Assembly: GCA_963769745.1 (NCBI GenBank)
Contig: CAVYNB010000033.1
Location: 1 to 26,323, forward strand
Source of the DNA: JALORV01 sp963769745
GTDB lineage: Bacteria; Pseudomonadota; Gammaproteobacteria; Burkholderiales; Burkholderiaceae_F
Direction: 5' to 3'
DNA length: 26,323 nt
Program-made: the position numbers and the translations under genes
Part shown: positions 6,978 to 15,299 of the stretch, piece after piece
How the letters are laid out: every line of letters begins with the position of its first letter
How positions within the stretch are numbered: position 1 is the stretch's first letter
The notes under the pieces: generated by a model
The model's database searches: none
What the model saw: the letters and a program-made list of their open reading frames with translations, nothing else
Told to the model about the DNA's origin: nothing

Positions 6978-9203
6978 ATGCGATTCATCGAACAGATGGC
7001 CCGGGCGCAGCGTGATGCAGCTGCCGCAACGATGGTGCCGGTCAAGCTCTCGCGGCGCGAGTTCATGAAGGCCACCGGCGTGGCCGGCGGCGGACTGATG
7101 CTCGGCATCGGTGTCGTCCCGGTAGACGCCCAGGAAGCCAAGCGCATGGTCTATCCGCCATCGGCCTTCGTGCGCATTGCACCGGACGGCCGCACCACGG
7201 TAATGGTCAACCGGCTGGAGTTCGGTCAGGGCGTCAGCACGGCGCTGCCGATGCTGATCGCCGAAGAGCTCGACTGCGAATGGGACAAGGTCCGTGCCGA
7301 ACTGGCACCGGCGGCCGAGGTCTATGCCGATCCGAACTTCGGCGTCCAGATGACCGGCGGCTCCAATTCCGTGGCAGCGAGCTGGAAGCAGTACCGGGTC
7401 ATCGGCGCTTCCGCGCGCGGGATGCTGATCGCCGCCGCCGCCCAGCAATGGGGGGTGGAACCTGCGAAGCTCGACACACGCAGCGGCTTTGTCATCGAGC
7501 TGGCCGGGCAGAAACGCCGCGCCAGCTACGGCTCGCTGGCCGAAGCGGCCGCCAAGCAGCCGGTGCCGGCGCGCATCGGACTCAAGGCCGATCCCGGCGA
7601 CTTCTTCTTCATCGGCCGGCCGACGCGGCGGCTGGACTCGCGAGAAAAGGTCAATGGCACGGCCCAGTTCGGGATCGACAAATCGCTGCCCAACCTGCGG
7701 GTCGCCGTCCTGGTGCATCCGCCGGTGTTCGGCGGCAAGGTCGCCAGCTTCGATCCGGCCAAGGCACGTGCCATCAAGGGCGTGGAGGCGGTGGTCCAGG
7801 TACCGGTCGATCGCGGTGGGACCGGAGTGGCCGTGATCGGCAGCGGCTACTGGCCGGCCAAGACCGGTCGCGATGCGCTGGATATCAAGTGGGAAACTGC
7901 TACTGGCCCGACCACAGACGACCTTGTCAGGCAGTTCCGCGAACTGGCCGGCAAGCCGGGATTGCCGGCACGCAGCGACGGCGACGCCAATGCCGCCGCC
8001 CAGGCCGCGACGAAAATCGAGGCCACTTATGAGTTCCCGTACCTGGCGCACGCGCCGATGGAGCCGCTGAACGCGGTCGTCGACCTCAAGGCTGATCACT
8101 GCACCGTCTGGTGTGGCACGCAATTCCAGACGATTGATCAACTCGCCATCGCAAGTACCGCAGGGCTCAAGCCCGAGCAGGTCACGCTGAACACGATGAC
8201 CGCGGGCGGCGGCTTCGGCCGCCGCGCCGTCCCCACGTCGGATTACCTGGTGGAAGCGGTCAACATCGCGAAGGCAATGAAGCAATCCGGCATCGACGCG
8301 CCGGTCAAAGTGATCTGGTCGCGCGAAGACGACATCCGCGGCGGCTACTACCGGCCGCTGGTCGTACACCGCGTCGTGGCGGGTCTCGACGCAGGAAACA
8401 CCCTGCGCGGCTGGAACCACACCATCGTCGGGCAGTCGATCCTCAAGGGAACGCCATTCGAAAAGGACATGGTGAAGGATGGCATCGACGCCACGACGAC
8501 CGAGGGCATCGTCGATACCCCATATCGCCTGCCCAACCTGCAGGTGTCGGTGCATCACCCCGAGGTCAGCGTGCCGGTGCTGTGGTGGCGCTCGGTCGGC
8601 CACTCGCACACGGCCTTTGTCATGGAGACGATGGTCGACGAGTTGGCCCGCGCTGCGAAGCAGGATCCGATCGCCTACCGACTGGCGCTGCTCGACCCGA
8701 AGCACACCCGCGTACGAGGCGTGCTGCAACTCGTTCGCGAAAAGTCCGGCTGGAGCACGGCCCCGGCCAAGGGTCGCGGCCGTGGGGTCGCCGTGCACGA
8801 GTCATTCGGGACGGTGGTGGCGCACGTGGTCGAGGTCTCGGTCGACAAGAACGCGATCCGCGTCCACAAGGTCACCTCGGCGATCGACTGCGGCACGGCG
8901 GTCAATCCGCTGACGATCGAAGCCCAGGTCCAGTCGGGGATGGTGTTCGGCCTGTCGGCCGCCCTGCACGGTCAGATCACGCTGAAGGACGGCGTCGTGC
9001 AGCAGTCGAACTTCTCCGACTACCCGGTGCTGCGGATCAACGAGATGCCCGAGATCAGTGTGCACATCGTCCCGAGCCGCGCCGATCCGACCGGGGTCGG
9101 TGAGCCGGGCACGCCGCCGATTGCACCAGCGGTCGCCAATGCAGTCTTTGCACTGACGGGCAAGCGGCTGCGGAAGCTGCCGTTCGATCTCAGCCAGGCC
9201 TGA
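6978..9203 (+). CDS. Molybdopterin-binding subunit of a Tat-exported aldehyde/isoquinoline oxidoreductase (IorB-like)
   Basis: The 741-residue protein is the large catalytic subunit of a molybdenum hydroxylase. A Tat-type motif SRREFMK at residues 25-31, followed by a hydrophobic AGGGLMLGIG stretch, predicts export with its cofactor and small subunit. Conserved molybdopterin contacts include EFGQGVSTALPML, TGGSNSV, AGGGFGRR and the C-terminal GVGEPGTPPIAPAVANAVF, which contains the catalytic Glu. AGGAG precedes the ATG by six bases, and the small-subunit gene ends nine bases upstream. IorB-like proteins usually contain two repeated aldehyde-oxidase domains, as here. The substrate (aldehyde, N-heterocycle or other) cannot be deduced. 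A MocA-like cofactor gene further downstream fits the cytosine-dinucleotide form of the cofactor. Confidence 0.93.
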   Translation: MRFIEQMARAQRDAAAATMVPVKLSRREFMKATGVAGGGLMLGIGVVPVDAQEAKRMVYPPSAFVRIAPDGRTTVMVNRLEFGQGVSTALPMLIAEELDCEWDKVRAELAPAAEVYADPNFGVQMTGGSNSVAASWKQYRVIGASARGMLIAAAAQQWGVEPAKLDTRSGFVIELAGQKRRASYGSLAEAAAKQPVPARIGLKADPGDFFFIGRPTRRLDSREKVNGTAQFGIDKSLPNLRVAVLVHPPVFGGKVASFDPAKARAIKGVEAVVQVPVDRGGTGVAVIGSGYWPAKTGRDALDIKWETATGPTTDDLVRQFRELAGKPGLPARSDGDANAAAQAATKIEATYEFPYLAHAPMEPLNAVVDLKADHCTVWCGTQFQTIDQLAIASTAGLKPEQVTLNTMTAGGGFGRRAVPTSDYLVEAVNIAKAMKQSGIDAPVKVIWSREDDIRGGYYRPLVVHRVVAGLDAGNTLRGWNHTIVGQSILKGTPFEKDMVKDGIDATTTEGIVDTPYRLPNLQVSVHHPEVSVPVLWWRSVGHSHTAFVMETMVDELARAAKQDPIAYRLALLDPKHTRVRGVLQLVREKSGWSTAPAKGRGRGVAVHESFGTVVAHVVEVSVDKNAIRVHKVTSAIDCGTAVNPLTIEAQVQSGMVFGLSAALHGQITLKDGVVQQSNFSDYPVLRINEMPEISVHIVPSRADPTGVGEPGTPPIAPAVANAVFALTGKRLRKLPFDLSQA

Positions 9204-9230
9204 TCCGGTGCCCAGTCGAAATCACTTCTA

Positions 9231-9272
9231 CCCTGCGGCTGACGGCCGCGGGGACTTTCGGCAGAATGCCGA
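9231..9272 (+). terminator. Two adjacent hairpins after the molybdenum hydroxylase operon
   Basis: CCCTGCGGC (9231-9239) pairs with GCCGCGGGG (9245-9253), nine pairs including one G-T, around loop TGACG, then ACTTTC. A second hairpin follows: TCGGCA (9258-9263), loop GAA, TGCCGA (9267-9272). The T-tract is short, so termination may be partial. CAGAAT inside the second hairpin could also be a -10 box for the next gene, which starts at 9303. Confidence 0.5.
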
Positions 9273-9302
9273 TCCCCCACGACCCCTTACGCAGGAGACC
9301 AC

Positions 9303-10223
9303 ATGATGTCCCGCACCGTTGTACGTCCGCTGGCACTTGGAGCCGCGTGCCTTCTCAGCGCCGCATTGATCGGCGATGCGTCGGCGCGCACTCGCGCGGA
9401 ATGCGAACGCGACTACAAGCCGCAGGTCGGGCAGGCCGGCAAGGATGTCGTGTGGGTGCCGACGCCCGATGAACTTGTGCAGCGCATGCTGCGCATGGCC
9501 AAGGTCACGCCGCAGGACCTGGTCTTTGATCTCGGCGCCGGCGACGGCAAGATCGCGATCGCCGCGGGCAAGCTCGGCGCCAACTCGGTCGGCATCGAAT
9601 ACAACCCGGACATGGCCAAGCTGGCCAGCTGTCTCGTGACAGCCGAAGGGGTCGGCAACAAGACCAAGATCATTCAGGGCGACATCTTCAAGGAAGACTT
9701 CAGCAAGGCCACGGTCATCACGATGTACCTGTTGCCGGAGCTGAACCTGTGCGTACGTCATCGCATCCTCGGCATGAAGCCCGGCACGCGCGTGACCTCG
9801 CACCAGTTCACGATGGGCGACTGGGAGGCCGACGAGACTTCGGAGTTCGAGTACCGCACCGCCTACCTGTGGATCGTCCCGGCACGCGTGGACGGAACCT
9901 GGGTGCTGCGCGACGCCAGCGGAGCCAGCACCGCGGTGAATCTCACGCAGACATTCCAGAAACTCACCGGCGACGTCGTGAGCGGTGCGCCCAAGCAGCC
10001 GCTGGTGGGCGCGACGCTGCGCGGCGATCAGCTGCGCTTTGCCTTCAACGACGACAAGGGCGTGACGCGCAGCTTCACCGGCACGGTTCGAGGCAACGAA
10101 CTGGTCGGCACGTTGAAGAGCGGCAGCGTCGAGACCAAGGTCACCGGCGCGCCGCAGGGCGCATTGCGCGCCGCGGCCTGGGCCGAAATGCAGCCGGCCT
10201 GCGGACGCTTCTACGGCAAGTAG
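9303..10223 (+). CDS. SAM-dependent methyltransferase-like protein with predicted signal peptide
   Basis: The 306-residue product begins with a signal-peptide-like segment: basic start, hydrophobic LALGAACLLSAALIG, and a possible AxA cleavage near residue 28 (DASA/RT). It then shows a Rossmann methyltransferase core: VFDLGAGDGKIAIAA (motif I, residues 74-88), the acidic SAM-ribose residue in VGIEYNPD, and GDIFKEDF. The core ends with YLWIVPARVDGTW near 200. The last ~100 residues (TFQKLTGDVVSGAP to the end) look beta-rich and do not match a methyltransferase fold. An exported SAM enzyme is odd, because SAM is cytosolic. Either the leader is a membrane anchor or mis-called start, or the fold has another role. 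The start may be the ATG at 9303 or 9306; a GCAGGAG site lies seven bases upstream. No substrate can be named. Confidence 0.8.
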   Translation: MMSRTVVRPLALGAACLLSAALIGDASARTRAECERDYKPQVGQAGKDVVWVPTPDELVQRMLRMAKVTPQDLVFDLGAGDGKIAIAAGKLGANSVGIEYNPDMAKLASCLVTAEGVGNKTKIIQGDIFKEDFSKATVITMYLLPELNLCVRHRILGMKPGTRVTSHQFTMGDWEADETSEFEYRTAYLWIVPARVDGTWVLRDASGASTAVNLTQTFQKLTGDVVSGAPKQPLVGATLRGDQLRFAFNDDKGVTRSFTGTVRGNELVGTLKSGSVETKVTGAPQGALRAAAWAEMQPACGRFYGK

Positions 10224-10250
10224 AGCGGGCGCCGATTTTCCGAACGCAGC

Positions 10251-10274
10251 AGGGCCCCGCTACGGCGGGGCTCT
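10251..10274 (+). terminator. Rho-independent-type terminator after the methyltransferase gene
   Basis: AGGGCCCCGC (10251-10260) pairs with GCGGGGCTCT (10265-10274), ten pairs with one G-T wobble, closing a TACG tetraloop, followed by TCAT. The stem is strong although the T-run is short. It lies 28 bases after the methyltransferase stop and ahead of the permease. Confidence 0.65.
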
Positions 10275-10372
10275 TCATATGGAAGGACGCTCGATGAGCG
10301 AACCGCCTGTCACCGTCGTCTGCGCCGCGCGCCGCGCTCGCTCCGATCGCTGCGCCGAAGCCGGCGCTCACC

Positions 10373-11683
10373 GTGTTCGACGCGGTCATGATCACCGTCG
10401 GCATCGTGATCGGCGCCGGCATCTTCAAGACACCCTCGATGGTGGCCGGCGTGACCGGTTCGGTCGACTGGATGCTGATCGCCTGGGTCCTGGGCGGCGT
10501 GCTGTCGCTGGTCGGCGCGCTTTGCTATGCGGAGCTTGCGAGCGCCTTCCCGCACGCCGGCGGTGACTATCACTTCATCACCAGGGCCTTTGGCCGCGAT
10601 GCCAGTTTCTTCTTTGCCTGGGCCCGCGTGATGGTGATCACGACCGGCTCGATCGCATTGCTCGCATTTGTCTTCGGCGACTACATGAGCCGGGTGGTGT
10701 CGCTGGGAGCGCAGTCGTCCGCGATCTATGCCGGGCTGACGGTCGTGGTGCTGACTGTCATCAACCTCATCGGCCTGCGCGAATCGGCACGCACGCAGAA
10801 CCTGCTGACCATCCTCGAGGTCAGTGGCCTGCTGCTGGTGGCGCTCGCCGGGCTGATCGCCACCGCGCCCGCCGAGACTTCGACAGCGACGCCGACGGCC
10901 TCCGGAGTGCCCGCCATGTTCGGCCTGGCCATGGTCTTCGTGTTGCTCACCTACGGCGGCTGGAACGAGGCGGCCTACATTTCCGCCGAGGTCAAGGGCG
11001 GGCCGCGCGCGATCGTGCGAACGCTGGTGCTCTCGCTGCTCGTCATCACGATCGTCTACGTGCTCGTCGTGCTGGCCGTGCTCAAGGGCCTCGGATTCGC
11101 CGGACTGGCCAAGAGCACCGCGGTCGGCGCCGATGTCATGCAGGCGGCCTTCGGACCCATGGGCGCCCAACTGATCGGCGCGATCGTCGGCATTGCCACG
11201 CTGACATCGATCAATGCCACGATGATCGTCGGCGCCCGCACGAACTACGCACTCGGTCGCGACTGGCCGGTGCTGGCATTCATGAGCCACTGGCACGGCG
11301 AGAGAAACGTGCCCGTGATCGCGTTTCTGGTTCAGGCCGCGATCGCACTGGCGCTCATCGCGTTCGGGGCGGTGCAGAAAGATGGTTTCTCGACGATGGT
11401 CGAGTTCACCGCGCCCGTGTTCTGGTTCTTCTTCCTGCTGACGGGCGTGGCGTTGTTCGTGCTGCGGTTTCGCGCACCGCACGTGGCGCGGCCGTTCAAG
11501 GTGCCGATGTATCCGATCCTGCCGATCGTCTTCGTCGCCACCTGCGCCTACCTGCTGTATTCGAGTGTGACGTATGCGCAGTCACAGAACGCAGTGCACG
11601 TCGCGCTGTACGTGATGGGCGCTGGCGTCGTCGCATGGATTGTGATGCGACTCGCGGCGAAGCGACGTCCGGATGGCGTCTGA
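10373..11683 (+). CDS. APC-superfamily amino-acid permease, N-terminus probably frameshifted
   Basis: The uninterrupted frame gives 436 residues with about twelve membrane helices, matching inner-membrane amino-acid permeases of the APC superfamily. Family marks are DAVMITVGIVIGAGIFKTPS in the first helix (substrate-contacting GxGIF), the AFPHAGGDYHF loop after helix 2, and YGGWNEAAYISAEVK in helix 6. The GTG at 10373 is an unlikely start: no ribosome site precedes it and helix 1 begins immediately. A strong GGAAGGA site stands six bases before the ATG at 10294, but that ATG is in another frame. Removing one base between about 10321 and 10345 would join it and give 462 residues with a Pro/Ala-rich head. 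The 3' end overlaps the next gene by 11 bases. The substrate is not predictable. Confidence 0.85.
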   Translation: MFDAVMITVGIVIGAGIFKTPSMVAGVTGSVDWMLIAWVLGGVLSLVGALCYAELASAFPHAGGDYHFITRAFGRDASFFFAWARVMVITTGSIALLAFVFGDYMSRVVSLGAQSSAIYAGLTVVVLTVINLIGLRESARTQNLLTILEVSGLLLVALAGLIATAPAETSTATPTASGVPAMFGLAMVFVLLTYGGWNEAAYISAEVKGGPRAIVRTLVLSLLVITIVYVLVVLAVLKGLGFAGLAKSTAVGADVMQAAFGPMGAQLIGAIVGIATLTSINATMIVGARTNYALGRDWPVLAFMSHWHGERNVPVIAFLVQAAIALALIAFGAVQKDGFSTMVEFTAPVFWFFFLLTGVALFVLRFRAPHVARPFKVPMYPILPIVFVATCAYLLYSSVTYAQSQNAVHVALYVMGAGVVAWIVMRLAAKRRPDGV

Positions 11684-12269
11684 ACCGGTCGGCCTCCTGC
11701 TTGCCGCCGGGCTGGGGACTCGCTATGACCCGACCGGCCGAACGCTGAAACTGCTGGCGCCCGCGCGCCGCGGTCCGCATGTCGGCGCTGCGATGGCTGC
11801 GGCCGCGGCACGGACTCTGCTCGCGGCGATGCCCCGGGTCACGGCCGTCGTGCGGCCGGCCGACAGCGACGCCCAGCGCCAGCTGCATGCGCTGCTGCGC
11901 AGCGAAGGCTGCACCCTGGCGGTCTGCCACGATGCGGATGCCGGCATGAGCGCATCGATCGTGCGCGGAGTCCAGGCAGAAGAGCGCGCTGCCGGATGGG
12001 TGATCGCGCTCGCGGACATGCCGGCCATCGAAGTCTCAACCGTGCGCGCCGTCGTCGGGCTCCTGCTCGAAGGCGCACTGACCGCGGCACCGATATTTCG
12101 CGGCCAACGCGGGCACCCGGTCGGCTTCGCTGCTGATCTGCGCCCTCGACTGCTGGCATTGAGCGGCGATGCGGGCGCCCGGCCCGTGCTGGAGGCACAT
12201 CCGCCGCGATTGATCGAAGTGGAGGATCCGGGCGTGCTGTATGACGTCGATACCGTCGAGGAGAACTGA
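11673..12269 (+). CDS. MocA-like molybdenum cofactor nucleotidyltransferase
   Basis: The 198-residue protein is a MobA/MocA-type nucleotidyltransferase. The N-terminal nucleotide loop reads LLLAAGLGTRYDPTGRTLKLL, a longer form of the LAAGxGxRxGxxK motif. DADAGMSASIVRG and ALADMPAI (metal Asp) follow, then RGQRGHPVGF for base and cofactor contacts. MocA attaches CMP to Mo-molybdopterin, giving the dinucleotide needed by xanthine-oxidase-family hydroxylases. A two-subunit enzyme of that family is encoded 2.5 kb upstream, so it is the likely client; this is inference from context. The gene overlaps the permease end by 11 bases and its stop overlaps the next ATG (TGATG), suggesting one transcript. 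A different NTP-transferase activity cannot be excluded. Confidence 0.8.
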   Translation: MASEPVGLLLAAGLGTRYDPTGRTLKLLAPARRGPHVGAAMAAAAARTLLAAMPRVTAVVRPADSDAQRQLHALLRSEGCTLAVCHDADAGMSASIVRGVQAEERAAGWVIALADMPAIEVSTVRAVVGLLLEGALTAAPIFRGQRGHPVGFAADLRPRLLALSGDAGARPVLEAHPPRLIEVEDPGVLYDVDTVEEN

Positions 12270-12667
12270 TGAGAAATCCGATGTGGGAGTGGTGGAAGCT
12301 GGCATTGAGCGCGAGCGAGATCGCCTGGTATTCGCCGCAGGTCGTGCAGAAGCGCACCCAGCGGCTGCTGGCCGCGCCGACGCTGACGCGAGCAGCCGAC
12401 AGGAAGGAAGCGACGCGCATGGTGGCGGAGAAGCTGCAGGCCGGACAGGAGGCCCAGTGGGCACTGTGGCAGCAGTCCCTGGCCATGCAACAACGGCTGT
12501 GGACCGACCTGTGGAGCGCGACACTGGCGGGGCGCTCGCCCGGCGCGTCGCTGCGACGAGCTGGCCGGCGCAGCGCGCTTGATTCGGCAGTGCTGGGCCA
12601 GCAGGTGCTCGCGCCGGTGCGACGTCGGGTCAAGGCGAATGCGCGACGGCTGCGTGCACGCAAGTAG
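12269..12667 (+). CDS. Phasin-like (polyhydroxyalkanoate granule-associated) protein
   Basis: The 132-residue product has the layout of short betaproteobacterial phasins. An amphipathic helix carries a SAEI..SPQVVQKRTQRL-type core (residues about 14-34), a DRKEATRMVAEKLQAGQEA helix follows, then a Trp/Gln-rich helix (WALWQQSLAMQQRLW). The C-terminal 40 residues are Arg/Lys-rich. Phasins coat PHA storage granules in the cytosol, and basic tails in relatives such as PhaM bind DNA. The resemblance is from memory of family patterns, and no PHA synthesis gene is in the window. The ATG overlaps the stop of the nucleotidyltransferase and has GAGGAG six bases ahead. Confidence in a real gene is high, in the phasin role moderate. 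Confidence 0.65.
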   Translation: MRNPMWEWWKLALSASEIAWYSPQVVQKRTQRLLAAPTLTRAADRKEATRMVAEKLQAGQEAQWALWQQSLAMQQRLWTDLWSATLAGRSPGASLRRAGRRSALDSAVLGQQVLAPVRRRVKANARRLRARK

Positions 12668-12683
12668 CTGCCTCGCGCCGCAG

Positions 12684-12689
12684 TATGCT
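12684..12689 (+). promoter_or_regulatory. TATGCT -10-like box before the DUF599 gene
   Basis: TATGCT lies 24 bases before the ATG at 12713 and just after the phasin-like gene. It is four or five bases from consensus and has no clear -35. It is listed because similar boxes recur at this distance before other genes here. A short out-of-frame ATG at 12700 opens an eight-codon frame that overlaps the gene start. Confidence 0.25.
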
Positions 12690-12712
12690 GCGTGATCCGA
12701 TGACGGTGACCG

Positions 12713-13417
12713 ATGACTCTGCTTGATCTCGCTCGCCAGGTCAGCCTGCCGGACTGGCTGGCGCTCGCCTGGTTCGTCTTCGGCTGGTGGGCCTACGCCG
12801 CGTTTGCCCGACGCAGGGCCTCTGCCGGCGGCTCCCTGCTGGCGACGACCAACCGCTACCGCCGGCTCTGGATGCTGCAGACCACGGCGCGCGAGAACCG
12901 CGTCATCGACGGCGTCGTCGTGCAGAACCTGTCGACCAGCCCGTCGTTCTTCGCATCGACCACGATCCTGATCATCGGCGGCCTGTTCGCGCTGCTCGGC
13001 GCGACCGAGGAGGCGGCGAAACTCGTGCGCGAGATCCCGTTCGCAACACGCACGACTGCATTCGTGTTCGATCTCAAGCTCTTCGTGCTCGCCGCCGTCT
13101 TTGTCTATGCCTTCTTTCGCTTCACCTGGTCGATGCGGCAGTACACCTTCGGCGCGCTGCTGATCGCCTCGGCGCCCGACCCGAAGGTGTTCGAAAGCGG
13201 TGAAGCATCGCGCGAGGAATTCGCCGACCGCGCCGGCCGCGTCGTCGGACTGGCCGCCGAAACCTTCAATGACGGCTTGCGGGGGTACTACATGGCCTTT
13301 GCCGTCATCCTGTGGTTCTTCTCGCCGCTCGCCTTTGCCATCGGCACCGCGGGCATCCTTTATCTGCTGTACCAGCGCGAGTTCCGCTCCGAAGTGCTGG
13401 ACGTGCTGCGCCAGTAA
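12713..13417 (+). CDS. DUF599 domain-containing membrane protein
   Basis: The 234-residue protein matches the DUF599 family, inner-membrane proteins of unknown function. About four membrane helices are seen: residues 14-32 (DWLALAWFVFGWWAYAAF), about 82-98, about 118-138 and about 196-218. The characteristic MLQTTARENRVIDGVVVQNLSTSPSFFAST segment follows the first helix (residues about 55-83), and SMRQYTFGALLIASAP is also family-typical. The start at 12713 gives normal family length; its ribosome site is weak (GGTGA close to the ATG). It is followed after 72 bases by the M61 peptidase gene in the same direction. No partner or substrate can be inferred. Confidence 0.87.
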   Translation: MTLLDLARQVSLPDWLALAWFVFGWWAYAAFARRRASAGGSLLATTNRYRRLWMLQTTARENRVIDGVVVQNLSTSPSFFASTTILIIGGLFALLGATEEAAKLVREIPFATRTTAFVFDLKLFVLAAVFVYAFFRFTWSMRQYTFGALLIASAPDPKVFESGEASREEFADRAGRVVGLAAETFNDGLRGYYMAFAVILWFFSPLAFAIGTAGILYLLYQREFRSEVLDVLRQ

Positions 13418-13458
13418 GACCTGTTCAGGTAAAGCCGGACTCACCGGTGACGGCCGAC

Positions 13459-13464
13459 TACACT
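13459..13464 (+). promoter_or_regulatory. TACACT -10-like box before the M61 peptidase gene
   Basis: CTACACTCG, with the box at 13459-13464, lies 25 bases before the ATG at 13490 and matches the context of the dsbC-like box (CTACACTCC) on the other strand. No convincing -35. The surrounding 72-base gap also holds two tiny palindromes (ACCTGTTCAGGT and TCACCGGTGA) and nothing else. Confidence 0.35.
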
Positions 13465-13489
13465 CGCCCGTCGCCCTGAACGTCCCGCC

Positions 13490-15284
13490 ATGAGCATCCA
13501 CTACGCGATCCGCCCGGCCGATCCGGCTGCCCATCTGTTCCACGTCATCTGCCGCGTCGAGCATCCCGATCCGCAGGGGCAGCTCTTCATGCTGCCGGCC
13601 TGGATCCCCGGCAGCTACATGATCCGGGAGTTCGCGCGCAACATCGTGCGCATCAGCGCGCTCGCCGGCAGCCGCAAGGTCCCGATCGAAAAGCTCGACA
13701 AGCACACGTGGCGCGCGGCCCCGGTGAAGGGCGTACTCGAGGTCGCCTGTGAGGTCTATGCGTGGGACCTGTCGGTGCGGGCGGCCCATCTCGACGAGAC
13801 GCATGGGTTCTTCAACGGCTCCAGCGTGTTCCTGCTGCCGATCGGGCATGAACACGCCCCCTGCACGGTCGATATCCTGCCGCCGGCGGGCGAGCGTTAC
13901 GCCGGCTGGAAAGTCGCCACGGGGTTGTCGCCCGCGCGAGCGACGCGTCGACACGGCTTCGGCACGTATCAGGCGTCGGGTTACGACGAACTGATCGACT
14001 GCCCGGTCGAACTGGGCGAGTTCGAACTGGGGCGCTTCGACGTGCTCGGCGTTCCGCACGAGGTGGCGGTCACCGGCCGTGTACCACGGCTCGACATGAA
14101 GCGCCTGACGTCCGACCTCGCGCGCGTCTGCGAAGCGCAGATCCGCCTGTTCGAGCCGCGCACCCGCACGGCGCCCTTTGCGCGCTACACCTTCATGACG
14201 CTGGCCGTCGGCGACGGCTACGGCGGCCTCGAACACCGCAACTCGACGGCACTCATCTGCAAGCGCGACGACCTGCCGTTCGTGGGATTGAAGGACGCAA
14301 CCGAGGGCTACCGCAATTTCCTCGGCCTCGCCAGCCACGAGTACTTTCACAGCTGGAACGTCAAGCGCATCCGGCCAGCCGCGTTCGTCCCGTACGACCT
14401 GACGCAGGAAAACTACACGCGCCTGCTGTGGGCGTTCGAAGGCTTCACGTCGTACTACGACGATCTGATGCTCGTGCGCGCCGGGCTGTTGACCACCGAG
14501 CAGTACCTGGAAACCGTGACCAAGACCCTGACCACGGTGCTGCAACGGTCGAGCCGGCTCAAGCAGAGCGTGGCCGACAGTTCGTTCGATGCCTGGATCA
14601 AGTACTACCGCCAGGACGAGAACGCGCCCAACAGCGTGGTCAGCTACTACCAGAAAGGATCGCTCGTCGCGCTGGCGCTCGACCTCAGTATCCGCGCGGC
14701 AAGCGGCGGCAAGCGTTCGCTCGATGACGTCATGCGCCTGCTGTGGCAGCGCTGCAAGAAGGGCGGTGCGGACTACGCAGGCGTGGACGAGGATGAGGTC
14801 GTTGCCGCGGCCGAGGAGGCCACCGGCCTGTCGCTGGCTCCGCTCTTCGAGGAGTGGACCGAGGGCACGCGCGACCCCGACTTCGCGCGGCTTGCTGAAG
14901 CCGTTCGGCATCGACTTCACGCAACGGCCCGCGGTGGACTCGCCGTCCTTCGCACTGCTCGGAGTGCGCACTGCGGCTGCGGGAACGGACTGCAGGATCG
15001 CCCATGTGTTCGACGGCACGCCGGCGCAGGCCGCCGGCCTGTCGGGCAACGACGTGCTGGTTGCGCTCGATGGCCTGCGCGTGACCCCATCGAACCTCGA
15101 CAAGCTGCTGACGCGCTACGCGCCGGGCGACACGATCGAAGTCCACGCGTTCCGCCGCGACGAGCTGATGCGCTTCGCGGTGAAGCTGGCCGGCAGTGCA
15201 CCACCCAGATTCTTGTTGACGCTCGACGTCAAAGCCCCGGCGGCGGCCGCGCGACTGCGCGCGCGCTGGCTCGGCCAGAGCTGA
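13490..15284 (+). CDS. M61 family metallopeptidase with C-terminal PDZ domain, frameshifted as read
   Basis: Two frames together encode one M61 (glycyl-aminopeptidase-like) zinc peptidase. The first frame supplies the beta-rich N-terminal domain and the catalytic domain, with HEYFHSWN (zinc His283 and His287, catalytic Glu284) and the third ligand in AFEGFTSYYDDL (Glu317). After TEGTRDPDFA (ending 14887) the sense continues in the next frame as LLKPFGIDF and a PDZ domain (DGTPAQAAGLSGNDVLVALDG) to a stop at 15284. One extra base lies in about 14884-14891; without it the protein would have 597 residues, normal for the family. Without correction the frame runs to 15574 through nonsense and antisense ung. 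No signal peptide is seen, so it is probably cytosolic. Sequencing error is more likely than a true lesion. Confidence 0.88.
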
Positions 15285-15299
15285 CCGGCTCGCGTCAGC
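15280..15299. terminator. Short hairpin between the convergent M61 and ung genes
   Basis: GCTGAC (15280-15285) pairs with GTCAGC (15294-15299) around eight bases. The stop codons of both convergent genes lie in or beside the arms (TGA at 15282-15284, and TCA, the ung stop, at 15295-15297). The stem is short with no T-run, so terminator function is only possible. Confidence 0.3.

Noticed and set aside
6498..8798. 766-codon minus-strand frame opposite the molybdenum hydroxylase genes
   Set aside because: Antisense shadow of coding sequence; no recognisable domain, no ribosome site.
11723..15103. 1126-codon open frame on the minus strand across five genes
   Set aside because: It is antisense to well-supported plus-strand genes, has low-complexity composition rich in Arg/Gln/His/Asp and no family motif. 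Long antisense frames are expected at this GC content.
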